From JAAFIP01 sp043772355 (GTDB taxonomy: Bacteria > Pseudomonadota > Gammaproteobacteria > Burkholderiales > Burkholderiaceae_C): 5,954 nucleotides of DNA. Below the pieces are notes generated by a model. The model saw only the letters and a program-made list of their open reading frames with translations, did no database searches and was not told the DNA's origin. This document shows, piece after piece, positions 1 to 5,930 of this stretch. A program made the position numbers and the translations under genes. Location of the stretch: assembly GCA_043772355.1 (NCBI GenBank), contig JAYVGI010000253.1, forward strand, positions 1-5,954. The letters run 5' to 3'. The first letter of the stretch is position 1, and each line of letters opens with the position of its first letter.

Positions 1-89
1 TTTCTACATCATTAATGTCTAGGCGCGGAGCCGCAGACAGTGCTGTAGCACGGCAAGGCGACGCAACAACGACAGTAATGATTTAGAAA
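1..89. repeat. Short element with terminal inverted repeats (MITE/REP-like)
   Basis: The first 19 bases (1-19) and bases 71-89 are inverted copies of each other, matching at 17 of 19 positions (TTTCTAcATCATTAaTGTC against the reverse complement of 71-89). Between them lies a GC-rich core with a small hairpin, gtgct-gt-agcac, at 40-51, and another possible one at 25-34 (gcgg-ag-ccgc). There is no reading frame of note. The core, read on the minus strand, contains CTGTCTGCGGCT, which I associate from memory with widespread intergenic repeats of beta- and gammaproteobacteria. The structure fits a non-autonomous mobile element or a REP-like unit placed downstream of the decarboxylase gene. The left end coincides with the window edge, so the element could be longer, and no target-site duplication can be judged. 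Confidence 0.55.
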
Positions 90-134
90 TGGAATAAGGC
101 AATATTTCTGCTGGCTAACAGCATATTTCATCTT

Positions 135-159
135 AAAAGCGTTCAAAAACTTGGCTTTT
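135..159 (-). terminator. Possible weak terminator of the decarboxylase gene
   Basis: About 45 bp past the decarboxylase stop codon, the minus strand can fold aaaagc-caa-(4-nt loop)-ttg-(3-nt bulge)-gctttt. The T-run is part of the stem rather than following it, and the next bases are AAGATG, so termination would be inefficient. It is the only hairpin I find in the 114 bp between this gene and the inverted-repeat element; that element itself might serve as the transcription end instead. Confidence 0.25.
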
Positions 160-203
160 TTGGAAGGTATGCCCGCCAAACTGGCAAGATCAGGTCGGAG
201 GCG

Positions 204-2492
204 CTACTGCTTCACGCAATCCGCGTAATACCGCTTCACGCCATTGGAATCTACCAGCTCCACCAAACCATGAATATCGGTCTCAAAACCGGGACACTCG
301 CGGTTAAAGGCGCGGGCGAACTTGAGGTAGTCCACGATCTTTTTATTGAACACCTCACCTGGGATCAGCAATGGAATACCGGGTGGGTACGGCGTGACCA
401 AACCGACCGTAATGCGCCCTTCCAGCTTGTCGATCTCTACCCGCTCGGTCTTGCGGTGCGCGATGTGCGCATAGGCATCACTCGGGGTCAGGGCGGGGTG
501 CAGGTCGCTTTGGTACACATCGGTGGTCAGGCGGGCAATGTCGTATTTGGCGTACAGGCCATGGATGTGCTGACACAGGTCTTGCAGGCCCATGCGCTCA
601 TACGTGGGTTGTGCCTTGCTGAACTCGGGCAGGATGCGCCACATGGGCTGATTGCGGTCGTAGTCGTCTTTAAACTGCTGCAGCGCGGTCAGCAGCGTGT
701 TCCAGCGGCCCTTGGTGATGCCGATGGTGAACATGATAAAGAAGCTGTACAGCCCGGTCTTCTCCACAATCACGCCGTGCTCGGCCAAAAACTTGCTGAC
801 GATGCTGGCGGGGATGCCAGTTTTATTGAACTTGCCGTCCAAGTTGAGGCCCGGCGTGACGATGGTGGACTTGATCGGGTCCAGCATGTTGAAGCCCTCG
901 GCCACGTTGCCAAAGCCGTGCCAATTAGGTTTGCCTTTTTTGCCATTGGTGTGCTGCTTGGCCTCGCCATGCAAGCGCCATTCGTCCGAGGTGGTCATAC
1001 CGTCGTCCGACAGCTTGTCCGGCCCCCAGACTTTGAACCACCAGTCATCGCCATATTCAGCATCCACCTTGCGCATGGCGCGGCGAAAGTCCAGCGCCTC
1101 CATGATGGACTCCTCCACCAGTGCGGTGCCGCCGGGCGGCTCCATCATGGCAGCCGCTACATCGCAAGACGCGATGATGGCGTACTGTGGCGAGGTGCTG
1201 GTGTGCATCAAATACGCTTCGTTGAACAAATGCCTGTCCAGCTTGCGGTTTTGCGCGTCTTGCACCAGCACATGGCTGGCCTGGCTGATACCGGCCAAGA
1301 GCTTGTGGGTGGACTGGGTGGCAAATGTCAGCGCCTCTTTCGGGCGCGCGCGTTTTTTGCCCATCGCATGGAACGAGCTGTAGAAGGTATGAAAGGCCGC
1401 GTGGGGCAACCAAGCTTCGTCAAAATGCAGGGCATCGACATAGTCGTCCAGCAGGTCTTTGATGGTCTCGGTGTTGTACAGCACGCCGTCGTAGGTGCTT
1501 TGGGTAATCGTCATCACGCGCGGCTTGACGGTCTCGGAATCAATATGCCTCAGCAGCGGGTTGGCCTTGATCTTGGCTTTGATGGCGGCGGGCTCAAACT
1601 CGCTTTTAGGAATCGGCCCGATGATGCCAAAGTGGTTGCGCGTGGGCTTTAAAAAGACGGGAATAGAGCCCGTCATGATGATGGCATGCAGGATGGATTT
1701 GTGGCAATTGCGGTCAACCACCACCACGTCGCCCGGGGCGACGGTGTGGTGCCACACCATCTTGTTGCTGGTGCTGGTGCCGTTGGTGACAAAGTAGCAA
1801 TGGTCAGCGTTAAAGATGCGGGCAGCGTTTTTCTCGCTCTCGCCAATCGCGCCGTCGTGGTCCAGCAGCTGGCCCAGCTCTTCTACCGCGTTGCACACGT
1901 CGGCGCGCAGCATGTTCTCGCCAAAAAACTGGTGGAACATTTGGCCGATGGGCGACTTGAGAAAGGCCACGCCACCCGAGTGGCCGGGGCAGTGCCAGCT
2001 ATAAGAGCCGTCTTCGGCGTAATCGAGCAAAGCTTTAAAGAACGGCGGTTGCACGCCCTCCAAATAACTTTTGGCCTCACGCAGGATATGCCGCGCCACA
2101 AACTCGGGCGTGTCTTCAAACATGTGGATGAAGCCGTGCAGCTCGCGCAAAATGTCGTTGGGCAGGTGGCGCGATGTTTTGGTCTCGCCATACACGTACA
2201 GCGGCACATCGGCGTTTTTGCGGCGCACTTCGTTGATGAAGGCGCGCAGATTGAGCACCGCAGGGTCTAGCTCTTCCCCGGGGGTGAATTCATCATCGTC
2301 CAGCGACAAAATAAACGCGCTGGCGCGGCTTTGCTGCTGGGCGAACTGGGAGAGGTCGCCATAGCTGGTTACGCCCAGCACCTCAAAGCCTTCTTTTTCA
2401 ATCGCCTCGGCCAGCGCGCGGATGCCCAGGCCAGAGGTGTTTTCAGAGCGAAAGTCTTCGTCAATGATGATGATGGGGAAACGAAATTTCAT
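204..2492 (-). CDS. Orn/Lys/Arg decarboxylase (PLP fold type I, inducible-type)
   Basis: A 762-residue cytoplasmic enzyme predicted to decarboxylate a basic amino acid (arginine, lysine or ornithine) to its polyamine or diamine, consuming a proton. The N-terminal wing domain (about 1-140, beginning MKFRFPIIIIDEDF) is a flavodoxin-like response-regulator fold typical of this family. The PLP core follows: WHCPGHSGG (166-174), GTSTSNK (238-244), NCHKS (262-266), HFDEAW (356-361) with D358 expected to hold the pyridine nitrogen, and STHKLLAG (394-401) with K397 as the Schiff-base lysine. The C-terminal domain carries TPYPPGIPLLIPGE (700-713) and PGFETDIHG (734-742). All key residues are present and the gene looks intact. 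The length is close to AdiA-type arginine decarboxylases (about 755) and longer than typical LdcI or SpeC (about 710-715), but substrate cannot be assigned from sequence alone. The start is supported by the family-like N-terminus; the ribosome site is weak (CGGAA, 5 bp before ATG). No antiporter gene lies beside it, unlike adiA-adiC or cadBA. Confidence 0.95.
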   Translation of the reverse strand: MKFRFPIIIIDEDFRSENTSGLGIRALAEAIEKEGFEVLGVTSYGDLSQFAQQQSRASAFILSLDDDEFTPGEELDPAVLNLRAFINEVRRKNADVPLYVYGETKTSRHLPNDILRELHGFIHMFEDTPEFVARHILREAKSYLEGVQPPFFKALLDYAEDGSYSWHCPGHSGGVAFLKSPIGQMFHQFFGENMLRADVCNAVEELGQLLDHDGAIGESEKNAARIFNADHCYFVTNGTSTSNKMVWHHTVAPGDVVVVDRNCHKSILHAIIMTGSIPVFLKPTRNHFGIIGPIPKSEFEPAAIKAKIKANPLLRHIDSETVKPRVMTITQSTYDGVLYNTETIKDLLDDYVDALHFDEAWLPHAAFHTFYSSFHAMGKKRARPKEALTFATQSTHKLLAGISQASHVLVQDAQNRKLDRHLFNEAYLMHTSTSPQYAIIASCDVAAAMMEPPGGTALVEESIMEALDFRRAMRKVDAEYGDDWWFKVWGPDKLSDDGMTTSDEWRLHGEAKQHTNGKKGKPNWHGFGNVAEGFNMLDPIKSTIVTPGLNLDGKFNKTGIPASIVSKFLAEHGVIVEKTGLYSFFIMFTIGITKGRWNTLLTALQQFKDDYDRNQPMWRILPEFSKAQPTYERMGLQDLCQHIHGLYAKYDIARLTTDVYQSDLHPALTPSDAYAHIAHRKTERVEIDKLEGRITVGLVTPYPPGIPLLIPGEVFNKKIVDYLKFARAFNRECPGFETDIHGLVELVDSNGVKRYYADCVKQ

Positions 2493-2658
2493 GCCAATTC
2501 CGATAGCGGTGAAATTGAAGGACCGGCACGCAAGCCGGAGGGCAGTTGGACGCTAACGCCTAACGAAGTGCGAAGTGTACGGATATTCTGTGGTTGGGGG
2601 CTTGCAAGGGCCAAGTTTTGCCTCAAAATGTGGTGCATCACACACAGGAGGCGGATTT
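2493..2658. promoter_or_regulatory. Divergent intergenic region between the decarboxylase and nfeD
   Basis: These 166 bp must carry the promoters of both the leftward decarboxylase and the rightward nfeD-type gene. I cannot identify a convincing -35/-10 pair for either. A small hairpin, ccggc-acgcaa-gccgg, lies at 2523-2538, about 30 bp upstream of the decarboxylase start, and could sit in its 5' leader. A weak -10-like TATTCT occurs near 2583-2588 on the plus strand without a good -35. An open frame extends upstream of the chosen nfeD start to 2575, but it lacks a ribosome site there. Confidence 0.4.
2646..2651 (+). promoter_or_regulatory. Ribosome binding site fixing the nfeD start
   Basis: A perfect AGGAGG lies 7 bp before the ATG at 2659. 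It selects this start over the in-frame ATG at 2575, which would add 28 residues unlike any NfeD N-terminus and has no such site. Confidence 0.85.
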
Positions 2659-3084
2659 ATGGCGCATTCGACGATTTGGTGGGTTTTGGCGGGTTTGATT
2701 GTGACGGCTGAGCTTGTAACAGGAACCTTTTATTTGCTCATGATCTCGCTGGGCATGGTCGCTGGCGCAATGGCCGCCTACGCGGGTGCCAGCGTGAGCG
2801 GCCAGTGTGTGGTGGCGGCATTGGTAGGTGGTGGCGCTACGTTTGCTTGGCACGCCTACAAGATCAAACAACCCGGCGCTGCCAAAGCGCAGGCGAACCG
2901 CGACGTGAACCAGGACGTGGGCGCTGTCGTGCAGGTAGATGCATGGAATGCGGACGGCAGTGCGTCGATCAAATACCGTGGTGCACAATGGGCCGTCATG
3001 GCAGCGCCAGGTGTGGCGCAAACCGCGGGAAGTTTTCGGGTGAAAGAGGTCGTCGGCAGCCGCTTGGTGCTTGAACCAGCTTGA
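2659..3084 (+). CDS. NfeD-like short membrane protein
   Basis: A 141-residue protein of the short NfeD type (without the ClpP-like protease domain of long NfeD). Hydrophobic stretches at about 6-20, 24-43 and 49-64 give two to three inner-membrane spans. They are followed by a basic linker (65-82) and a soluble C-terminal OB-fold-like domain at about 85-141 with the family pattern DVGAVVQVDAWNADGSA, then IKYRGAQWAV and the closing LVLEPA. It is encoded immediately upstream of an SPFH/stomatin gene, the standard genomic partnership for this family, in which the OB domain is thought to interact with the SPFH protein and influence membrane microdomain organisation. The start at 2659 has an ideal Shine-Dalgarno site, and the hydrophobic segment begins five residues later. 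The gene is 104 bp from its partner, longer than a tight operon spacing. The exact function is not established for the family. Confidence 0.85.
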   Translation: MAHSTIWWVLAGLIVTAELVTGTFYLLMISLGMVAGAMAAYAGASVSGQCVVAALVGGGATFAWHAYKIKQPGAAKAQANRDVNQDVGAVVQVDAWNADGSASIKYRGAQWAVMAAPGVAQTAGSFRVKEVVGSRLVLEPA

Positions 3085-3188
3085 TATGGGGGTGAGCGGT
3101 TTAATTTTTGGACCTGGCTCACGGTTCGATCCGGCTAGCTCATGCAGCTCTTGAATTTTGATTTGAAATTTACGCAAGAAAGAAATAT

Positions 3189-4106
3189 ATGGAAATCGCA
3201 ATTGTTTTATTGATTCTGGTGGTGGTGTTTATTGCCAAAACCGTCAAGGTGGTGCCCCAGACCAATGCCTGGGTGATGGAGCGCTTAGGCAAGTTCCACA
3301 GTGTTTTGACTCCGGGTTTGAACTTTGTCATTCCCTTTGTGGACAAGGTCGCCTACAAACACAGCCTGAAAGAAATCCCGCTCGACATCGCCAGCCAAGT
3401 GTGTATCACCCGAGACAACACGCAACTGCAAGTGGACGGGATTTTGTATTTTCAAGTGACGGACGCGCAGCGCGCCAGCTACGGGTCGAGCAACTACATT
3501 TTGGCCATCAGCCAGCTGGCGCAAACCTCCTTGCGCAGCGTGATCGGCAAGCTGGAGCTGGACAAAACCTTGGAAGAGCGCGACATCATCAACGCGCAAG
3601 TGGTAGCCGCTATTGACGAGGCCGCGCTGAACTGGGGCGTGAAGGTGCTGCGCTACGAGATCAAAGACCTGACCCCACCGAAAGAAATTTTGCACGCCAT
3701 GCAGGCGCAGATTACCGCTGAGCGCGGCAAACGCGCGCTGATTGCCGCCTCCGAAGGCCGCCGCCAGGAGCAGATCAACATCGCCACCGGCGAGCGTGCT
3801 GCTTTTATTGCGCGCTCTGAGGGTGAGCAACAAGCCGTCATTAACAACGCCCAAGGCCAGGCCGCGTCCATCACGGCAGTTGCCAACGCAACAGCGGATG
3901 CTATCGAACGCATCGCCGCCGCCATTCGCCAGCCCGGCGGCGAGCTGGCTGTGCAGCTTAAAGTGGCCGAAAAAGCGGTGGAGGCCTATAGCAAAGTCGC
4001 CGCTGATGCCACCACCACCTTGATTGTGCCCAGCGATATGACCCAGGTCAGCACCCTGATCAGCTCAGCCATGAAGATGGTGCAGGCGAATCAAACCAAA
4101 AGCTAA
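3189..4106 (+). CDS. qmcA: SPFH/stomatin/band-7 family protein, QmcA-type
   Basis: A 305-residue protein, exactly the length I recall for E. coli QmcA (YbbK). Residues 1-17 form a single N-terminal membrane anchor, followed by the SPFH domain at about 20-185: VPQTNAWVMERLGKF, then TPGLNFVIPFVDKV, SQVCITRDN, VDGILYFQV, and SVIGKLELDKTLEERD, all hallmarks of the stomatin/prohibitin group. Residues 175-245 form an Ala/Glu/Arg/Gln-rich helix (AQITAERGKRALIAASEG, then EGRRQEQINIATGERAA) predicted to be coiled coil and to drive oligomerisation. The C-terminal tail is short and polar. The product should form large membrane-bound assemblies that scaffold inner-membrane microdomains and modulate proteases such as FtsH. 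It is not an enzyme, although paralogues were once annotated as proteases. The ribosome site is weak (AGAAAG), but the start is fixed because the anchor begins at once. The preceding nfeD-type gene is its usual partner. The symbol is given by similarity to E. coli only. Confidence 0.9.
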   Translation: MEIAIVLLILVVVFIAKTVKVVPQTNAWVMERLGKFHSVLTPGLNFVIPFVDKVAYKHSLKEIPLDIASQVCITRDNTQLQVDGILYFQVTDAQRASYGSSNYILAISQLAQTSLRSVIGKLELDKTLEERDIINAQVVAAIDEAALNWGVKVLRYEIKDLTPPKEILHAMQAQITAERGKRALIAASEGRRQEQINIATGERAAFIARSEGEQQAVINNAQGQAASITAVANATADAIERIAAAIRQPGGELAVQLKVAEKAVEAYSKVAADATTTLIVPSDMTQVSTLISSAMKMVQANQTKS

Positions 4107-4113
4107 CGATAAA

Positions 4114-4166
4114 CACCGTTCTCGGCATACTCAACCCCGCTCGGTTTGGGCTTGTCGAAACCCCTC
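4114..4166. repeat. Degenerate copy of an intergenic 'TTCGACAAGC' repeat
   Basis: The 83-bp gap between the SPFH gene and the DUF2237 gene contains accgttc at 4115-4121 and gggcttgtcgaa at 4148-4159. Together they resemble the two halves of a palindromic repeat (CCGTTCGGGCTGAGC, then TTGTCGAAGCCC) that I recall as abundant in Burkholderiales and Xanthomonas intergenic DNA. Here the halves are separated by about 26 extra bases, and the pairing is poor (ccc/ggg and caa/ttg only). This is recognition from memory and the copy is eroded. Confidence 0.35.
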
Positions 4167-4189
4167 TTGCACATTCAGCATCAAAACCC

Positions 4190-4573
4190 ATGCCCAACAA
4201 CGTTTTAGGTACCCCCCTGGTGCCCTGCTCTTACGACCCGCTCACTGGCTACTTTCGCGACGGCTGCTGCAACACCGACGAAAGCGATGCGGGCTCGCAC
4301 CTGGTGTGCATACGGGTAACACAGGAGTTTTTGGTGTTCTCGTTGCAGCGCGGCAACGACCTGATGACCCCGCGCCCCGAATACCGCTTTGCAGGGCTGC
4401 AAGCAGGCGATCGCTGGTGTCTGTGCGCCAAGCGTTGGCAAGAGGCTCTGGCGGCCGGCCTGGCCCCGCCTGTGGTGCTAGAGTCCACTCACGAAAAAGC
4501 CTTGGAGCTTGTTACGCTGGAAGATTTGCGAAAACATGCCTACCGTGCAGGCATCGCGGGTGCACAGCGTTAA
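4190..4573 (+). CDS. DUF2237 family protein
   Basis: A 127-residue cytoplasmic protein covering the whole DUF2237 family, including its signature blocks. These are NVLGTPLVPCSYDPLTGYFRD (4-24, C13), GCCNTDESDAGSHLVC (25-40, C26, C27, C40), VTQEFLVFSLQRGNDLMTPRP (43-63) and GLQAGDRWCLCAKRW (69-83, C77 and C79), ending with APPVVLESTHEKALELV (92-108). Six cysteines, including a CC pair and a CxC pair, suggest metal binding or redox-sensitive chemistry, but that is inference and no function is established for the family. No clear ribosome site precedes the ATG. That start is supported because the conserved NVLG motif begins at residue 4. It is followed after 9 bp by the DUF6172-like gene, so the two are probably co-transcribed. 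The gene is intact. Confidence 0.85.
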   Translation: MPNNVLGTPLVPCSYDPLTGYFRDGCCNTDESDAGSHLVCIRVTQEFLVFSLQRGNDLMTPRPEYRFAGLQAGDRWCLCAKRWQEALAAGLAPPVVLESTHEKALELVTLEDLRKHAYRAGIAGAQR

Positions 4574-4582
4574 ACTCAGCCT

Positions 4583-4924
4583 ATGAAAAAAACTTATCCC
4601 CTGATTATTGAAGGCAAACACCCCGAGCGCGTGCTGGAAGCCACCAAACACGATATCCGCAAATACGTCAAACGCTGCCGCAAAATATCGCTGCCCGAGG
4701 GGGTAGATTTTTGGGATTTTGACTGCAAAGTAGGTGCCGACAAAGACTCGGCTGCCTCCGTACACCTCGCTGAGCTGATTGCCCAGCTAGACGTGGTAGC
4801 CAAAACGGGTCATGCCAGCGCCTATGTAGAAGTAGAGGCCAAAAACGGCCTGCGCGTGTATGTGCCCGGTACCAAGCAGGCACCAAGCGCAGATGAAGCA
4901 GCATTTGCCGATTCACAGCATTAG
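4583..4924 (+). CDS. Small conserved protein, DUF6172-like
   Basis: A 113-residue soluble protein with no signal peptide or membrane segment. The first half is strongly basic: MKKTYPLIIEGKHPERVLEA, then TKHDIRKYVKRCRKISLPEG (21-40). It is followed by VDFWDFDCKVG (41-51), an alternating pattern characteristic of the uncharacterised family I recall as DUF6172. The C-terminal half has a possible beta-strand pair (VEVEAKNGLRVYVPG, 82-96) and an acidic tail rich in Ala. The basic, RNA- or DNA-like surface of the first 35 residues hints at nucleic-acid contact, but this is inference only. The gene starts 9 bp after the DUF2237 stop without a visible Shine-Dalgarno site, suggesting translational coupling. 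Its stop codon at 4922-4924 lies inside the -35 region of the downstream tRNA promoter. The family name is from memory and needs a profile match. Confidence 0.75.
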   Translation: MKKTYPLIIEGKHPERVLEATKHDIRKYVKRCRKISLPEGVDFWDFDCKVGADKDSAASVHLAELIAQLDVVAKTGHASAYVEVEAKNGLRVYVPGTKQAPSADEAAFADSQH

Positions 4925-4948
4925 AATCGCCGCTGCGTAAGCTACAAT
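4921..4948 (+). promoter_or_regulatory. Predicted sigma70 promoter of tRNA-Ser
   Basis: TACAAT at 4943-4948 matches the -10 consensus at five of six positions. It lies 12 bp before the mature tRNA 5' end, putting the transcription start near 4955. Sixteen bp upstream is TTAGAA (4921-4926), a weak -35 with three of six matches that overlaps the stop codon of the preceding gene. The tRNA therefore seems to have its own promoter even though it could also be read through from the genes before it. Confidence 0.55.
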
Positions 4949-4959
4949 ACACACCGCAA

Positions 4960-5049
4960 GGAGAGGTGGATGAGCGGTTTAAGTCATACGCCTGGAAAGC
5001 GTACGAAGGGTAAAACTTTCCGCGGGTTCGAATCCCGCCCTCTCCGCCA
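4960..5049 (+). tRNA. tRNA-Ser (anticodon GGA)
   Basis: A complete 90-nt class II tRNA. The acceptor stem GGAGAGG (4960-4966) pairs perfectly with CCTCTCC (5039-5045), followed by discriminator G5046 and an encoded CCA (5047-5049). The D arm contains TGAGCGGTTTAA. The anticodon stem tacgc/gcgta (4987-4991 and 4999-5003) encloses the loop CTGGAAA with anticodon GGA at 4994-4996, reading UCC and UCU serine codons. A long variable arm (5004-5023) confirms the serine class, and the T arm is GCGGG-TTCGAAT-CCCGC (5024-5038 region). No duplicate of its 3' end is seen further right in the window, so there is no sign here of an element integrated at this tRNA. Confidence 0.97.
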
Positions 5050-5070
5050 GGTGTGCTCTTAAGAGCTTTT

Positions 5071-5107
5071 AAAAACCCCTATCGCTCCACGCTGTAGGGG
5101 TTTTTTT
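5071..5107 (+). terminator. Strong intrinsic terminator after tRNA-Ser
   Basis: An 11-bp perfect stem, AAAAACCCCTA (5071-5081) with TAGGGGTTTTT (5095-5105), encloses a 13-nt loop and runs straight into a T-tract (5101-5107). It lies 21 bp after the tRNA CCA end. The A-rich left arm also gives a partial T-tract when read on the minus strand, so it may act in both directions. Confidence 0.9.
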
Positions 5108-5313
5108 ATTTGGGAACGAGCGCAAGTTACTCTGGATTGATCTTGGTCTGATGGAGCAGGACCACAGGTTAAGGATAGTGCACACCATGGTATCTGCTGG
5201 CAAATACAATGAATCTTGCCTGTGGACAAATTGGTGCGGTGAGTTCCAAAGACAAATGCTACTAAATCTCAGATTCAGTTGGGCTTTACCACTTTGTGTC
5301 GCTCGCCCAAGAC
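5108..5313. other. Gene-free stretch with no recognised content
   Basis: These roughly 200 bp between the tRNA terminator and the MFS remnant hold no gene I recognise on either strand. A plus-strand frame stays open from about 5115 to 5585 (ATG at 5151), but the product has no recognisable motif, and its second half is only the antisense of the MFS remnant. The only structure noted is a distant inverted pair, CCACAGG (5162-5168) and CCTGTGG (5219-5225), 50 bp apart. The stretch could be debris of a former gene, or hold a small RNA I cannot see. Confidence 0.5.
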
Positions 5314-5333
5314 AAAAAGTTGGCTTGGCAACT
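5314..5333 (-). terminator. Possible terminator of the MFS remnant
   Basis: On the minus strand, about 10 bp past the stop codon of the transporter remnant, AGTTG-CCAAGC-CAACT is followed by TTTTG. The 5-bp stem is short, but the position and T-run fit a relict intrinsic terminator of the former transporter gene. Confidence 0.35.
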
Positions 5334-5342
5334 GCCAGACGC

Positions 5343-5781
5343 CTAATTGCCTTTGGCAGGCAAGCGATTGGGACGCGATCTGAAAGTGTCGGGTGCGACC
5401 GGCCACCAGCGCGGACGGGCCAGCACAAGCGCCAGCATTCCCAGCAGGGGAACCATCAGTACGCCGAAACTACCTTGCCCAAGAAGACCAAAAAGCCATC
5501 CACCCAGGGACGAGCCAAGCGTCTGGCCGAGACCCGCTGCGCCAGCCAGTGCGCCCATCGTGATCCCCAGTTTATGGCGCGCTGAAAAAACCGACGTGAC
5601 GCGCGATTTCTGCCATGCTCGCACCAGGCATCAACGAACTCAGCCAACCGGGCAACACCGGCATGAGCGCGCCATAACCAGCCGAGACAACAAAAACAGC
5701 CGCCGCCACCCACGCCAGTTGCGCTGCTCGCAGTGCGGCAGGCTCAGCCGGGTGCGCGTGGGGGAATGTGCGGACGGTCAC
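5343..5781 (-). pseudogene. MFS transporter remnant with internal deletion and frameshift
   Basis: Two pieces of a major facilitator superfamily transporter lie end to end on the minus strand in different frames. The N-terminal piece (about 5781 down to 5572, 69 residues if a GTG start at 5781 is used) has the first membrane span, AAQLAWVAAAVFVVSAGYGA, then LMPVLPGWLSSL and AEIARHVGFFSA, typical of the loop and start of span 2. It stops at a TAA at 5572-5574. The C-terminal piece reads SARHKLGITMGALAGAAG, GQTLGSSLGGWLFGLLG and SFGVLMVPLLGMLALVLA, typical of the last two or three spans, ending at 5343. A full transporter has about 400 residues and twelve spans, so some 250 central residues are missing, and the two parts meet near 5580-5592 around a run of six A (plus strand). 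The frame open upstream to 5949 runs into a repeat and is not coding. The start is uncertain; GTG5781 has no clear ribosome site. Confidence 0.75.
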
Positions 5782-5877
5782 ACCAGCACGGGCGTGCCCG
5801 GCAGCTCGTTCCTCGCCAGTGTTGACGCAAAGATCTCCGGCGGCGGCGCAATGTGCCGACCACGCCGCAGCAACGTA

Positions 5878-5930
5878 TGCTATGTATTGCGTAGCTGCTC
5901 GCGCACATTTCTTGCTGGCTATAGGCTGGT
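5878..5930. repeat. Comamonadaceae-type intergenic repeat
   Basis: The segment reads TGCTATGTATTG, then TAGCTGCTCGCGCACATTTC and GGCTATAGGC. From memory this follows a short intergenic repeat common in Comamonadaceae (pattern GCTATTAAATT, ATAGCTGCTTGCGC, a variable piece, GGGCTAGAGGCC). This is the best sequence clue to the host family. It lies upstream of the MFS remnant, so the longer open frame that crosses it cannot be real coding sequence. No second copy is visible in this window, so the assignment is by recollection and not by comparison. Confidence 0.5.

Noticed and set aside
270..1652. Long plus-strand open frame opposite the decarboxylase (460 codons), plus several others up to 2364
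   Set aside because: They are antisense to a clearly intact conserved enzyme, have no recognisable motifs or ribosome sites, and follow from its codon bias.
2575..2658. Upstream in-frame extension of the nfeD-type gene
   Set aside because: The perfect AGGAGG before 2659 and the immediate hydrophobic segment mark the later start; the added residues look unlike any NfeD.
5055..5066. Perfect 12-bp palindrome gctcttaagagc just after the tRNA
   Set aside because: It has no room for a loop and no T-tract, and the real terminator follows at 5071-5107. It could be a binding site, but a single short palindrome is not enough evidence.
5221..5229. TGTGGACAA, one mismatch from a DnaA box
   Set aside because: It is a single isolated near-match without clustered boxes or AT-rich unwinding sequence, so there is no case for an origin.
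5020..5342. Possible integration of a genomic island at the tRNA-Ser 3' end
   Set aside because: No integrase gene and no repeat of the tRNA 3' end are visible in the window; the terminator immediately after the tRNA looks native.
5151..5585. Plus-strand open frame of 144 codons right of the tRNA
   Set aside because: No motif is recognised, and from about 5343 it is the antisense of the MFS remnant; composition is Arg/Gln-rich as expected of a shadow frame.
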